A DNA stretch of 64,000 bases from Cladopsammia gracilis. Lineage: Eukaryota > Cnidaria > Anthozoa > Scleractinia > Dendrophylliidae. Within the stretch, counting starts at the first letter, position 1. Each line of letters begins with the position of its first letter. The position numbers and the translations under genes were made by a program. Where the stretch lies: contig JAJGOT010000047.1 in the NCBI GenBank assembly GCA_022457155.1, forward strand, positions 124,001-188,000, written 5' to 3'. The notes below the pieces were generated by a model. That model was not told the origin of the DNA and did no database searches. It saw only the letters and a program-made list of their open reading frames with translations. Positions 1-31,300 of the stretch are shown here, one piece after another.

Positions 1-130
1 AACATTCAAGACAATATTCTTCGACCTGTGAATAACGTCTTAACGATTCTCACCGTCAACTGCCTGCTTGACGATGCATTACATGTATATTGTAGATAGA
101 AAATAGAAAATAAGTTAAGAGTAAGTACGA

Positions 131-260
131 GAGATGTGTCTAGAAATGCAGGCATGGGAGAGGCACGCTACTCCATGACTGGCATCACAAAGTGTCCTCA
201 CCTATGTCAAATATGAAGTACTTGTAAAACAATACTTGTCTGTATTTCTGGACATTAGTG
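131..260. mobile_element. Short hAT-like MITE, diverged copy
   Basis: The ends read GAGATGTGTCTAGAAATGC and (inverted) CACTAATGTCCAGAAATAC, matching the termini of the two better copies at 18,029 and 18,530. Flanking octamers AAGTACGA and GAATACGA are an imperfect 8 bp target duplication. No coding capacity. Confidence 0.5.
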
Positions 261-579
261 GAATACGACGATCCAACAAAGGAATTTTTTTTTGCTGTTG
301 TTGGAGAGAGTTTATCTGTTTCATATACAAATCAGAGAAGACCTTGTAAGAGCTGCGTACTGCCCCGGAGGTTGTATGAGAATCAGAATAAGAATAGGAT
401 TTTGGCTCTGTTCTTTCAATTGATGCGATTATGGCATGTTCCAGGAGTTACGTTTGTGGGGCCGGGCCAAGGAGCAGCTGAAATCGGCGCGCGAAATTAG
501 CGGCGAAAACGAGGGGACTGAGAAGGTGTGTCAACACTCGCAATATTTTTTCTTCGCGCACCGCCTATCCTTCGCTCCC

Positions 580-780
580 CACTATCTGAACGCCTGGAAC
601 AGGCTACCCACTATCTGAACGCCTTGAACAGGCTACCCACTATCTGAACACCTGGAACAGGCTACCCACTACCTGAACACCTGGAACAGGCTACCCACTA
701 TCTGAACACCTGGAACAGGCTACTCACTATCTGAACACTTCGAACAGGCTACCCACTATCTGAACACCTGGAACAGGCTA
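580..780. repeat. 29 bp minisatellite, 7 copies
   Basis: The core CTATCTGAAC recurs at 582, 611, 640, 669, 698, 727 and 756, an exact 29 bp period (unit: ctatctgaac, gcctggaaca, ggctaccca). The reverse complement of the core also occurs near 7,215, so the minisatellite grew inside a dispersed repeat. Confidence 0.85.
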
Positions 781-791
781 ACGCGATTAAA

Positions 792-1033
792 GAGGTCTGC
801 CATTTACTGAGAAGCCCGCAGCTTTAAAAATAATCCGAAATTTGGAAGGGGATAAAACAACACGTCTTTCATGGTCCACACTCGAACCAGTCCCTTTCAA
901 GTGCACTGAGCCACAGACTGACGCGGCCGTGACAGAGCTCCTAAAAGTAAAATACCTACCAGTTGTGGAACTGGATGTTCTTTGGGAACAAAGGGCGTCT
1001 GAAAGAAAGACAAATATTTGTATTGACATTTAG
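792..1033 (+). other. Unrecognised open frame, possible exon or gene relic
   Basis: About 80 codons are open on the plus strand after a TAA at about 790, ending in TAG at 1031-1033. The translation is mixed and charged (it contains KPAALKIIRNLEGDK and KVKYLPVVELDVLWEQRASE), more protein-like than the frames of nearby repeats, but I recognise no family. The opposite strand is open over the same stretch. It could be a terminal exon of an unseen gene, a transposon remnant, or chance. Confidence 0.25.
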
Positions 1034-1825
1034 AAAGTAACGCAACACGATGCACACTGCAGTTAATCCCGGGAGTTAATCAAGATACCGCGTTTACCAG
1101 CTGACCATGCAAAGGAAGTCACAGAGGGAAATATGAATGACTTGTTAATGTACTGAAAATTAAGTAATGATCCACATAAGAAGGATAGTGCTGAACGGCA
1201 ATGCACGATGGAATGTGAACTTTTTTCATTGTTACAACTAGTGATCTCATTGGCCTAAACTCAAAAACCGCTAAAAAGTTAAGGTTCAAGGTGCATTAAG
1301 TCTTATTTTTTTAAGGTTTCAAGTAATTTGAAACCCAATCGCACAACATGCAAGTTTTAAAAGATATTGTATTTGGGGAACTTCATCAAAGAAGCAAAAT
1401 TATTAGCTATTGTCTTCTGCTATTCTGATTGGTTAAGCACGAAAATTTCCTAAAATTTATGTGACGCAAATGGATTTTCTTTATTTTTGTAATGAAATAT
1501 AATTATGAACCATCAGATCATCCTCTATTCTTGAAACCAAAGATATTCTATGTGGGAAAGAGCTAATGCAGCAAAACAATGAAGTTTACTATATTTCTTA
1601 TGTGGAGCATACTTAATTGACATTAAGAGGTTCTGTTACCGGCCTCTTTTCGGAAATGAGCCTTTTGCTCTGCTGTAAACTTCGCCTAAAGGGCTGGTTT
1701 ATTTTATGATTGCTAAGGGTCGCTCAATGGCCAGTTTAGTTTAGTTTATTGAGTTTGTCACTAAAACCAAATCAGTAATAGGCTTAAAGAACCTCTATTT
1801 TCATACAACGAACTAAAATGTGTTG

Positions 1826-2061
1826 GCCCGGTTGTTCGAAAGCCGGTTAACGCTAATCCTGAATTAAAGGTTAACCGAGTATTTCATCTCTCGGTTTAAA
1901 AATGTTTTCAAAAGTTTATTTATAGCTAGTAGCGAAGACAAGTAAAAGTCGAAACTGAAGGGCAGAAAACTTAAGAAAATTTTCAATTGTTGAGTTGTTT
2001 AACTGGATTCAAAATTGACGCTAATCCTAGGTTAGCCTAATCGTACTTTGAACAACCCGTT
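1826..2061. mobile_element. MITE with GGTTGTTC-type termini
   Basis: The left end GCCCGGTTGTTCGAAAG and the inverted right end ACGGGTTGTTCAAAGT are imperfect inverted repeats; the inner arms carry CGCTAATCCT in inverted orientation. Related ends occur at 10,760, 15,040 and 20,176. No coding potential. Confidence 0.5.
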
Positions 2062-2546
2062 CAAGTGTGGAGAGGGACTTTAGTATCAAGCTAAGCTACG
2101 CGTAAAACATAAACTGTATCGTAGGAAATTTTAGCCATATCATACTTCTTTAACAAGGTAGGCAGACGATGACTATTCCCATATAAAAATGTATGTATAA
2201 TGTACCTTCTTTATATCCAAAGGTCTCTTCTCTTTAGTTACATCGAAATGTCCACCTGCACAAAAATAATCATAAGATTCCTTTCAACACAAAATAAGAG
2301 TTATTATCGAAATAAGTACTTAACAAGTCTATTGAAAAACTCAATAAAAACGATAAGCAGTATATTGAACAAACTGTTAAATTTTACTAATAGTGAACAG
2401 ACAAAAATTTTAAAACTACTTGTTCAATAAACGGATTATATGCACGAGCTGACCGATCACTCTTTAAAATTTAGACAATCAGTAACATAAACCGGACTAT
2501 TATTTTTCAGTTTCCACTGATAAAAATTACTCTTTTGTCTTTTTAA

Positions 2547-3240
2547 CTCATTCACTCCCAGAGTCAATAGTCCATTTTACAGTTGTGTGCTTGGTGACCT
2601 TGCCTTTGAGTGGAAGCGAGGCTGAAGGTGACCTTGTTATGATACAGACCTTGGAGCTTTTCAGATGTAAATTTAGTTGGTTAGCATGAGAAAAGCCTTA
2701 TTAACATATGAAAGGCAGAAAGGTTTGTATCAAAGCAAGGTCACCTTCAGCCTCGCTTCCACTCAAAGGCAAGGTCACCAAGCACACAACTGTAAAATGG
2801 ACTATTATGGAGACATGTAATGTAGTTCTAACTTTTGAGTCTGTGGACGAGATACTATGGTGTGACCATTCAAATGAAACCTCTTTTGCAGCACTTTTGC
2901 ATAGTACCATTTGTTCTATCTTTTGAGTCTGTGGACCGAATCCTATGGTGTGACCATTCAAATGAAACCTCTTCAGCAGTACTTTTGTATGGTACCATTT
3001 GTTCTATCTTTTGAGTCTGTGGACCGAATCCTATGGTGTGACCATTCAAATGAAACCTCTTCAGCAGTACTTTTGTATGGTACCATTTGTTCTAACTTTT
3101 GAGTCTGTGGATGAAATCTTATGGTGTGACCATTCAAATGAAACCTCTTCAGCAGTACTTTTGCATGGTACCATTTGTTTTCCAATATTTCACAAAATGA
3201 AATTTGGGATTTTTCTTGAATTTTATTTGACTCTGAACAT
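2547..3240. mobile_element. MITE with internal 88 bp VNTR and a nested palindrome
   Basis: The left part starts with ACTCATTCACTCCCAGAGTC, the terminus of a family also present at 6,212 and 24,203. Inside, an 88 bp unit repeats four times (TTTTGAGTCTGTGGA at 2833, 2921, 3009 and 3097). At 2,568-2,806 a second foldback element is nested in it: GTCCATTTTACAGTTGTGTG on the left is matched by its reverse complement on the right, with arms of about 70 bp. The small open frames here come from the VNTR. Confidence 0.7.
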
Positions 3241-4048
3241 CATCTCATGACTTTTTTTCTCAGGTGGTTGAAACGTCAGTCAACAAAAACAGTCTTTATA
3301 GAGACAGTGTCCAGATGAAATAACAAAATTTCGCTTAGCTTATTTCCACGTTATATCGCCAAATGCCACCAAATATACAACTTAAATGGATAAAAAAGAT
3401 TCTATAGAGCAAAACAGAAGCAGTAGTTTGGGGATAAAGTGCAGGATTACAAGGATGGAAGTGGATTACAGTTCATCAAATTTGATTTCATGACAGGCGG
3501 TCAAGAAATCAAAGTTTCATTCTTTTGGAATTTTGACTTTTTTAGCCGTTATTTTGTCTCTTTTATGACTGTTTCTATGCTTTCATCACTCTTGATGATT
3601 CTTTTCTTCCTATTTCAAGATAATAAAGCAAGCTTAAAGAGAACCTCCACTGTTATAACAAATTGACGTTAAATTGTTGGAAATAAAGTCTAAATTAAAA
3701 ATTTTTAAAAAGCAATTGCAAATATAATTTTAGTGTACAAAAAATTGGATATGAATATCGCCTATTTTCGCTTTTAAATTTCACGCGCGAAGCCATTTTG
3801 AATATTTAAGACGTGTTACGGTTGTCTAACAGGCCATTTGCACGATGACGTCATTTGACTACAACTACCAGAATCCTTCAGTTTTTTCCAGCTCTTGTTT
3901 GAAACAAAAAGGCGTCTGTTCTCGCAGGCTGCATAGAAGCATGAATTTTCTATAACCCTGGCCAGTTTTAAATCTTAAATGTATTTCACGCTTTCCAAAC
4001 CTCTGCCAGTAAACTGCAGTGTTTAATAACGAGAGTTTATATCAATAC

Positions 4049-22703
<18,655 letters not shown>

Positions 22704-22714
<11 letters not shown>

Positions 22715-22823
22715 CTTGGATTATCTGAGCCCTTTGTTTAGTGGTCCGCGGTACATAAACAAAACCATATCTTCTCTGTGTTAGAAGCCCTGAAGTGTAA
22801 TGTCAGGAAGAAAAATGGCGGAC
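22704..22823. promoter_or_regulatory. YY1-like motifs in divergent orientation
   Basis: The symplekin start codon lies in AAGATGGCGGC (minus strand, about 22,707-22,717). A second AAAATGGCGG lies on the plus strand at 22,813-22,822, about 65 bases before the ARL2 start. Both match the YY1 consensus AANATGGCGG, known from many housekeeping promoters. Binding in this organism is inferred only. Confidence 0.45.
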
Positions 22824-22886
22824 ACAGAGTAAATAAGTTGTCGAAAAAAAATCTTTTTTATTCTGTGAAATATTACTGGGAACATT
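22715..22886. promoter_or_regulatory. Bidirectional promoter between SYMPK and ARL2
   Basis: Only 172 bp separate the two divergent start codons, so both core promoters and 5' UTRs must fit here or overlap coding sequence. No TATA box stands at a convincing distance, which fits a housekeeping divergent pair. Upstream ATGs on the plus strand (ATGTCAGG at 22,800 and ATGGCGG at 22,815) precede the ARL2 start and could act as short upstream ORFs. Confidence 0.7.
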
Positions 22887-25061
22887 ATGGGGCTTCTAAC
22901 TATTTTAAAGAAAATGAAGCAAAAGGAGAAAGAGATGAGGATTTTAATGTTGTATCCTTTCGTAGTATTTATAAGCTAATTGCCTTCTGGAATTGAAAAA
23001 TATAAGTCTTAAGCTTATATTTTAAGCTTAAGCTGAGCTAAGCTTATTTCACTATACAGCTAACTTGAAAAGTCTAATAATGCAATTAATGTTGAATCCT
23101 TGACAACGTTTGTCAGAGGTCTTGATAACGCCGGTAAAACAACAATTTTAAAGAAGTTTAATGGAGAAGATATTAACACAATAGAACCCACATTAGGATT
23201 CAACATCAAAACCCTTGAACAGAGAGAGTGAGTACATGTACATGTATATACACCAAATTGAAGAAACGTTGTCGGGTGAAAAGCATAAACCATGAATGAT
23301 GCGACCCAAAGGTTTACTGGGAAGTTGAGTAAATTAATCTTCGTTTGTGACAGAACATACATTATATTAACACAGGATGCATAAATCATGCTCTTAAATG
23401 TGTCAAACACAGAAAGCATCTTGATTATCAAGAAATAGAATATTACTAGCTTGCCAATGTGACCTACCCAGAATCCCATTCTGTCTCATCGTTCATGGTT
23501 TATGCTTTTCACGAGTCAACGTTTCTTCAATTTGGTGGATATGTATACATAAAAGAATATTGTGTGACTTGTGCAAAATTACATTTAGATAGAATTAAAG
23601 GCGATTCTGTGTGAATAATTATGTATCTGTCCCAATGGTGGATGTAGGGAATACTTCCCTTTGTTTTAAAACCTTTTTCATTCTGAACTCAACCAGTCTA
23701 CACTCCCCCCTTTGTACTATTGCAGTCTTTGGCATATTCTGGCAAGTGCTTATTGATTGATTCATATTTGAGTTTTCAAAGAACTTAGCTGCTTGCAATA
23801 GATTTTGAAAGCCTTTGGCATATATTCGGCATGAGATTACAGAGAAACCCCTACCTTCAATCCACCACCTGCCTCAAAGCTCCGATCCCTTTATCAGAGA
23901 TCCAGCCTAACATTGTTGGTGAACAGTGGTAGATATTTCCCTCGCCACTTAGCAAATATCCACCACTATCTTGATATAAAACTGTAAATAATTTGTCATA
24001 GATTTAAGTTAAACATTTGGGATGTTGGAGGACAGAAGTCTCTTCGCTCATATTGGAGAAATTACTTTGAAAGCACAGATGGTTTGATATGGGTAGTGGA
24101 CAGTGCTGACAGACGGAGACTTGGTGACTGCAAGGAGGAACTGAAAGGACTCCTTCTGGAAGAGGTTGTATATAATAATAAAGCCAGCTGTTGTTAGTAT
24201 CAACCCTTTTACTCCCAAGAATGCCAAATATCAAAGTTCAATAAAAATACCAAATTTCATTTTGTAAAATATTGAAAAACAAATGGTACCATGTGAAAGT
24301 ACTGCTGAAGAGGTTTCATTTGAATGGTCACACCATAGGATTTCATCAATAGACTCAAAAGTTAGAACAAATGGTACCATGCAAAAGTACTGCCAAAGAG
24401 GTTTCATTTGAATGGTCACACCATACATGTACTGTAGGATTTTGTTGACAGACTACACTACATGTCTCCATAATTGACTCTGGGAGTGAAAGGGTTAATT
24501 ATTTGGAATTAACTAACTTAAATAACTTACATGTAATGGCACAATGCAAAAGTACTGCCCAAGATGTCTGATTTAAATGGTCACACCATACAGTAGGATT
24601 TCGTCCACAGACTCAAAAGTTAGAACTACAGTACATGTCTCCATAATTGACTCTGGGAGTGAAAGGTTTAATTGCTTTTTATTTGTTTATTAAACAGAGG
24701 CTTGCAGGAGCCACACTGTTGGTTTTTGCCAACAAACAGGACCTTCCAGGTGCATTGTCAGCAGAAGAGATTAGAGATGTAAGTTCGGATCTAACTTGTC
24801 TTATAAAAAATGCAGTGGTCAAGTTCTTCAAAATTATTTCTATAATGAAGGAATAGATTAAATATAAATGTTTAGAAAGTGAGTGGGCACTGTCCTTTTA
24901 ATGTTTTTTGACTGTTTATTATGCAGGCCCTTGATCTAGAAGCCATCAAGACACACCATTGGAACATTCAGTGGTGCAGTGCTGTAACAGGAGAGAAACT
25001 GTTGGATGGTATTGATTGGATCATCTCTGACATTGCATCAAGAATATTTACAATGGACTGA
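22887..25061 (+). CDS. ARL2: ADP-ribosylation factor-like GTPase 2
   Basis: ARL2 is a small GTPase that regulates tubulin folding with cofactor D and releases lipidated cargo from PDE6D/UNC119-type carriers. Five coding exons: 22887-22951, 23117-23227, 24002-24164, 24698-24778, 24927-25061. They total 555 nt, 184 residues plus TGA, the usual family length. All introns are GT-AG and phases join exactly. The start [14 protein letters not shown] is the family's N-terminal helix. P-loop GLDNAGKT is at residues 23-30, WDVGGQ at 65-70 (catalytic Q70), NKQD at 125-128 and CSAVTG at 157-162. Every nucleotide-binding motif is intact, so the gene looks functional. It is divergent to symplekin. Introns 2 and 3 carry MITEs. 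ARL3 is the closest alternative, but the N-terminus and the [21 protein letters not shown] stretch fit ARL2 better. Confidence 0.97.
23252..23536. mobile_element. MITE in ARL2 intron 2
   Basis: ACCAAATTGAAGAAACGTTG and AAAAGCATAAACCATGAA on the left are matched in inverted order by TTCATGGTTTATGCTTTT and CAACGTTTCTTCAATTTGGT on the right. The element starts 24 bp after the exon 2 donor. The 139-codon minus-strand frame spanning it is not a gene. Confidence 0.75.
24203..24498. mobile_element. VNTR-type MITE in ARL2 intron 3
   Basis: The left end AACCCTTTTACTCCCAAGAA and the right end (inverted) TTAACCCTTTCACTCCCAGA are inverted repeats. The interior holds two copies of the unit repeated four times at 2,833-3,180. 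A partial relative follows at about 24,541-24,670 with the same right end. They lie between ARL2 exons 3 and 4. Confidence 0.75.
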
Positions 25062-25306
25062 CCATGTCAAAATATCCAGCATAAATTTACACCAGGGTGT
25101 TTGGGTGATAACATCCAGCTGTTCTTACCTCCCTTGGGAGCCAGAGGCTTTCTGTTGCATGCTCATGTCTTATATTGTCTTATTTTGTGCTGTGAGGCTG
25201 CCTCTTCCCAAGGCCTTTATCCAGCCTCAAATGTTACAGGAGTGCAGGGCTGTCATTGAGCTTTAAAGAGGCCAACTCCATAAGGAAAGTAGCCAATCAT
25301 AAAACA

Positions 25307-25312
25307 AATAAA
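25307..25312 (+). promoter_or_regulatory. Candidate ARL2 polyadenylation signal
   Basis: AATAAA is the first canonical hexamer after the ARL2 stop codon (25059-25061), about 245 bases downstream. A usable 3' end is inferred. Confidence 0.45.
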
Positions 25313-25432
25313 GCCTTAGCTTCCATGCTTGTTGTCTTAATATCTTTTACAGTACTGGACAGATTGTACTTACATGTAGAATTATGTGGATCTCGAGTTG
25401 TTGACAGGTTTGCAGTTCACAGGCTATTTTCG

Positions 25433-25581
25433 AGTTGCCTTTAGCCTCTCTATCAAAGCGAGGCTAGGTGCGAAACCTTTCATATGAAAGTGAGTTTTCA
25501 TTTACATGTAAATATGTTTTATTTGCATATGAAAGGTTTCGCACCTAGCCTCGCTTTGATAGGGAGGCTAAAGGCAACTCG
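25433..25581. mobile_element. Near-perfect palindromic MITE
   Basis: CGAGTTGCCTTTAGCCTC and CGAGGCTAGGTGCGAAACC on the left are reverse-complemented on the right (GGTTTCGCACCTAGCCTCG, GAGGCTAAAGGCAACTCG), with a core of about 40 bp. Intergenic, downstream of ARL2. Confidence 0.85.
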
Positions 25582-28350
25582 GAAATGGACTGTTACATTC
25601 TGCTCTGAGCCCTCTGTCAGTTTACTTCTGTCCGGTGCTGTAGTCATTTTCATACCTTGAGTAGTCGTTCATCTTTACTGTATGTAGTTGCTGGCCATAA
25701 TTATTGGTGGTCGGATACTAGCTAATAACAGCCCTGGGAGGGAGTTACAGGAAGGAAAACCTCTGGTATCCAAGAAAGTATTTTCCATTCTCTTTGGAAA
25801 GTTCCAGAAAATGTGAAAATATTAGAGACTAAATCACATCCCATGTTATATGATCAAAAATTTATTTTTTTTCTGTTAGGTCAACTCTATTGTTTTTAAT
25901 AAGTTAATAAATAATAGATTATCTAACAAATAAATTGATGTATATTATGATGTAAGCCCCTTTGTAACCCGTCAATATGCAAAGCATAATTGCAGACGAT
26001 GTGCAAATCGCAAATGTTTTGGTCATGAAAACTTAATATTAATATTAATGTATATTATTTTTATTTATTTAGTACAACAGACAGTTTAAGCATGTAGTTA
26101 TTTTCAGAATAGTTAGTTTTCTTGAGATCTAAGGAACAGGTAGAATTTCCCTACACTGTTTGCACAACATATAACTTAAGCTTGACAAAGCTTGAAAAAA
26201 CCTGTTTCATGATGAACATCACTGCTATGAGTATACAATTGAAAAATATCAGTTTATAGTAAGCAATGGAAATACAACTATGTAATAAACTACTTTTGTT
26301 TATCATTGCTGCTTACACCTTTTACAAGAATTATAATTTGAATATACAGTCAACTCTCTCTCTAAGACGGACATCATTGGGACCAGCCCCAACTGTCTGT
26401 CTTAGAGAGGTGTCCATCTCATAGAGAGTTTAGTTACAGTGAAATGACTGAAAAACTGAATGGCACGGACGAACACCAAAACGCGCTAAATTCTGTCACA
26501 TATGAAGTAATATTAAAATGACAAACAACTCTTTCAAATATGAAGTACTTGTCAAACAATACTTGTCTGCATTTCTGTATTTTTTTGGCAAGATAACAGT
26601 GGACCCTCCCCTAGATCACCAGTGGAACCCCCCCTGGGGTTAGCATCAATAGGTTTTCAAACAACATGCCTTGGCTCTTTATTCATTAGGCCTCTTTTGG
26701 ACTCAGTGATGAGGTGAAATTATTTTACTTAACCCTATTCAGCCTGGGGGGGGGGGGGGGGAGGGGGGCACAAAGTGCCTGTTCTAGAAATCAGGTGTTC
26801 GACTTATAGAGGTGAACCTTTATAGTGAGGACACTTTGTGATGCCAGTCATGGAGAAAATAGCAGAAAACAGCGCTTAGAAAAATATTGAGAATACTGTC
26901 ACCCCCTCCGTCAATTGTCACTATTTTTCAAGAATAGTTTTGGATGAAACAAATTTCAAGAAAAAGGTCGATCTGAAGGTACTCTGTAACTTTAAGTAGC
27001 TTTCTGTATTTCGAGGGGATATTATTAAAACGTGACAGCAATAGCTTTGTCTGAAATCCCTCTGCAATAAAACAACAACAAAACATTTTTACACAACATA
27101 CATAAACTTGTCTAAATCACTTAATGTGATTTCTAAATATTTCACCCCGGGGGGTGGGGGGGGGGGGGGGTACTTGGCTCAACTTTTGCTGGGTATGTGC
27201 TGTTAGCCTCTCAGATCCCCTACCCCATTATAGTCTATTCTGTGGCCAATTATAGACCCCGTCTTTGTCAGTTTTAGTAAAATATAATGTAAATTTTGCA
27301 ATCCCAACTTAGTCACTTTTATTACCGCGAATCTTCCCATTTTTTGTAATCCCTGCTAAAATAAAACTACCCCCAAAAAATTACTTGCCAGAATTTTCTT
27401 ACCCCAAAAAATCCCGACAATTTGCGACCCCACTGGTAATAGCATTCCTGAGCTTCCCAAATTCAAAACATTCTTAAAAACATATTAATGTTGCTGTTTG
27501 GACTTATTTAGACGTAACCAAAACCAAACAAACATGTTGAGACGCGATCAAACAACAACAATGTGGCATAATGAGGGGTACACAGCCTTGTGGCAGGTAA
27601 TTCGCGACTTTGGGTTATGCATGCGCACAAAGTAAGCCTCACTTATCTCCCCGCAACTTGGGGATAGGACAAGAGTATTGGCAGAGCCTTCCTTATCTCC
27701 CCAGCACTGCCCAGGCTGGATCACGAACAAGATGAAGGCAAAGGTAAAACCATGGCAACACACAAGGAATGCCAAGAGCTTGGGGGAAGTCGCTATGCAG
27801 ACTTAGCCAAACCACAAGTAGTGACCCCTGGTTTAATAAAGTAAACAAAACACTCCATCTCCAAAGGGAGGGAGGGTGGGAAAACAATTTACAAGCTGTT
27901 ACTACTGATTACTACTTCGTGCAAATTGCTGCCAGGTGTGAACTGGGATTTTGTACTTACTGCTTTTATATCAAGTCAGTGTCTTTGAGTGTGTCCAATG
28001 ACTACATTTGTATTATAGAGTAAAAATAGGCAATGTGGCTAACTACAAGCCATGAATAGAGCTTTTGAAAATGACGACCAATAGAGGTAAAGTTAAGATA
28101 TATTTCTAGACTATATAGCCACATATCTGATCGATTTCTAGCAATGAATACCATTTATTCCAAGCTTATCAATAGAACACATTCATAATGAATGGAAGCT
28201 TTGCTTATTGTTTACTCACTGGGCAATGTTTGCATGACCAACTACCCCTAGAGTGTCGCCTTCCATTAACTGCATTTTACCGATCGGTAAAAGCTTTATT
28301 TTTGCCCCAGACTCCACTAGAGGAAAGCGACCTTCGTCGTCTTCCAAAAA
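25582..28350. other. Gene-free interval of dispersed repeats
   Basis: No convincing exon is visible. The interval holds a foldback repeat with TCTCTCTAAGACGGACATC and its inverse (26,350-26,430), G runs at 26,748 and 27,152, and the left part of the segmental duplication from about 26,860. The stretch about 27,481-28,300 has no counterpart in copy B and is therefore an insertion in A or a deletion in B. Confidence 0.6.
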
Positions 28351-31300
28351 TCAATGCTTTAGAACCTTGTACATAAAAGCAAAGGACTCTTGTGGTAGGT
28401 CATTGACTTTAAATAAAGGAATTGTTGTTTTGGAGAGCTGTTCCCATCTTTCAGCTTTTTCTAGTTCCAACATCTTTTCTTGGTAGCGATCCAATTCATC
28501 CTTGGGGATTTCAAAACATAGAAGACCACCTACAAGGAAAAACACTCCTTAACCAGTGTCGTTGTTGAGATCATCACAGTTGGAAATAATTCATTACATG
28601 TATTGTAAAAATGTTTTTTGTTATTAGTATAGTAAAGTGTGTACGAGAATGACGTTTCCATGGCAACCATATTTGCCAAAATGTTTAATTTTCTGCTTAT
28701 TATTAATGTTTACGCGGATAATTTTAGTAAATTTTACAATTTAGGATCATTTTCAATTGGTGCTTTTCTGACACGGATGGAAATCAAACATGGTGGATCT
28801 GAGATGGCGGCCAATTGGAATACTTATGCCAACGTAACTCTCCCGGATTATCCAGGAGTCTCCAGGATACGGAACGAATCTCCCGGTCTCCCGTACGGGT
28901 CACCAAATCTCCCGGATAAAAGCGACTTTGGATCTTTTCTCTGCAATTGGCTAAGATTTTAACCCACATTTTCCCAAAATCCAAAAGAAATACGGTCTTT
29001 CATCATATCTTAACTCCACAGACGCTTTTCGGGTCTCAGGAATGCAGAAAATGGCACTTTTAGAGGGTAAAGCCAAAACGATTTCCTGACCCCCCGAGCC
29101 TTGACTCTCGGCGGTGCTACACTAGTTTAGTTTGACTTGAAGTTTCGTTGAATTTTGAATGGAGAAAAGGAGACAATGTAAACAATCTTCGTAAAGAAAG
29201 GCAAAACGTACGCGTTCAGCTGATCGAGGCGGCATCGCGTAATAGCTCAAAATAGTTTCATTTATACCGAGGCTCTGTCGTTTGCAAAATAGAGAAAGAA
29301 TTTAGCACTTTTAGGTTGCAGAAGGTCTATAAACACATTTTTAAAGATTTTTGAGAACCCTATTTATCTCGTAAGTTTAAAAACTGAGCCAGGGAGTTGA
29401 CAGTTTGGCATAAAAAGTGGGCGGAACTTAGTCTTTACCTTGCGCGTTCGCGTTTAAAAAATAACCAGAGTGTCTCGTGCGACTATCGCGCAATGCGCAG
29501 AACGTATGCGCAATAACAATAGGAGGCACCGTCCTTAAAGTTTACTATTACTTAGCTAATTACTGTTCTTGAAGTAACGTAGTAGGGAATTCCCCCACCG
29601 GTCACAAAAGACACCACAAAATGCCGGGTTAATCGACTCAGTTGAAACCAAATTTTAGGACATTTTTAATTGTTGATTTTTATTCAACTGAAGGTTTGCC
29701 TGATGATGACATGTGGCCTTTTGGATACCAATACAAGGTCTCACAATAAGAATAAATCTAGCTGATTCAGAAATTATCCATGTCAGTGTAACCATGATAT
29801 AATTGCACTTACCAGTCTTACCAGTATTAGTCTTCACCAGTCTTTACCAGTCTTACTTACCAGTCTTACTTACCAGTCTTACTTACCAGTCTTACCAGTC
29901 TTACTTACTTACCAGTCTTACTTACCAGTCTTACTTACCAGTCTTACCAGTCTTACTTACCAGTCTTACTTACCAGTCTTACCAGTCTTACTTACTTACC
30001 AGTCTTACTTACTTACCAGTCTTACCAGTCTTACTTACCAGTCTTACCAGTCTTACTTACCAGTCTTACCAGTCTTACTTACCAGTCTTACCAGTCTTAC
30101 TTACCAGTCTTACCAGTCTTACTTACCAATCTTACCAGTCTTACTTACCAGTCTTACCAGTCTTACTTACCAGTCTTACTTACCAGTCTTACCAGTCTTA
30201 CTTACTTACCAGTCTTACTTACTTACCAGTCTTACTTACCAGTCTTACTTACTTACCAGTCTTACCAGTCTTACTTACCAGTCTTACCAGTCTTACTTAC
30301 CAGTCTTACCAGTCTTACTTACCAATCTTACCAGTCTTACTTACCAGTCTTACTTTACCAGTCTTACTTACCAGTCTTACTTACCAATCTTACCAGTCTT
30401 CATTACTTACCAGTCTTACTTACTTACCAGTCTTACCAGTCTTACTTACTTACCAGTCTTACTTTACCAGTCTTACTTACCAGTCTTACCAGTCTTACTT
30501 ACTTACCAGTCTTACTTACTTACCAGTCTTACTTACTTACCAGTTTTACTTTACCAGTCTTACTTACCAGTCTTACCAGTCTTACTTACTTACCAGTCTT
30601 ACCAGTCTTACTTTACCAGTCTTACCAGTCTTACTTTACCAGTCTTACTTTCTTACCAGTCTTACCAGTCTTACTTTACCAGTCTTACTTTACCAGTCTT
30701 ACTTCCTTACCGAGGGGGGCGTTGGGATTTTCGGTTTTTCGGTTTTGGCCATTTTTTAGGTCGGTTTTTCGGTTTTTGCACCCATTTCCTTCGGTTTTTC
30801 GGTTTTAATGTCTGTTCCGGTTTGCGGTTTTACTCTTTTTTGGCATTCGGTTTTCGGTTTTCGGCAGAAATACAGGCGGGTTTTCGGATTTGGTATTCGA
30901 GGTGGTTTTCGGTTTTTCCTATTTGGTTAACGCTTTCTCAGTCTTCGCCAATTTGCGCCTCAACCTTTGCTACCCAGACGTAATTGAGAGGAATGCGTGA
31001 CAAAATAACTTCTGTTGGTCCTGTGTGCGCACCTGGTGGTCGCATGTTTGGAAAATGCCTGGGACTTTGACCTTTGCACTGAGCATTTGAACGGTCAGGT
31101 TTCTATCAGATATGGCTGCCAACGTCCCTGTGACGGATGAGGTGATTGTGGACTGTGTCGCGTTTTTTTTTTACGAAGAGGGGATTTTAGAAAGAAAAAA
31201 AGTTTGGTGTTAGGTGAAGAGGGAAGAGAAAAGCCTGCTGAAGCTAAAGAACTGTGTTTGGTAAGTAAATCGACCATGAAAAATCCTTGTTGATCATTAG

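Noticed and set aside
23060..23479. 139-codon minus-strand frame
   Set aside because: Lies antisense to ARL2 exon 2 and its foldback intron MITE; no domain or splice support.
29803..30759. 318-codon open frame of Leu-Pro-Val/Thr-Ser repeats
   Set aside because: It is the plus-strand reading of the splice-site satellite; composition is dictated by the 9/13 bp unit, there is no domain, and it runs into the transposon end.
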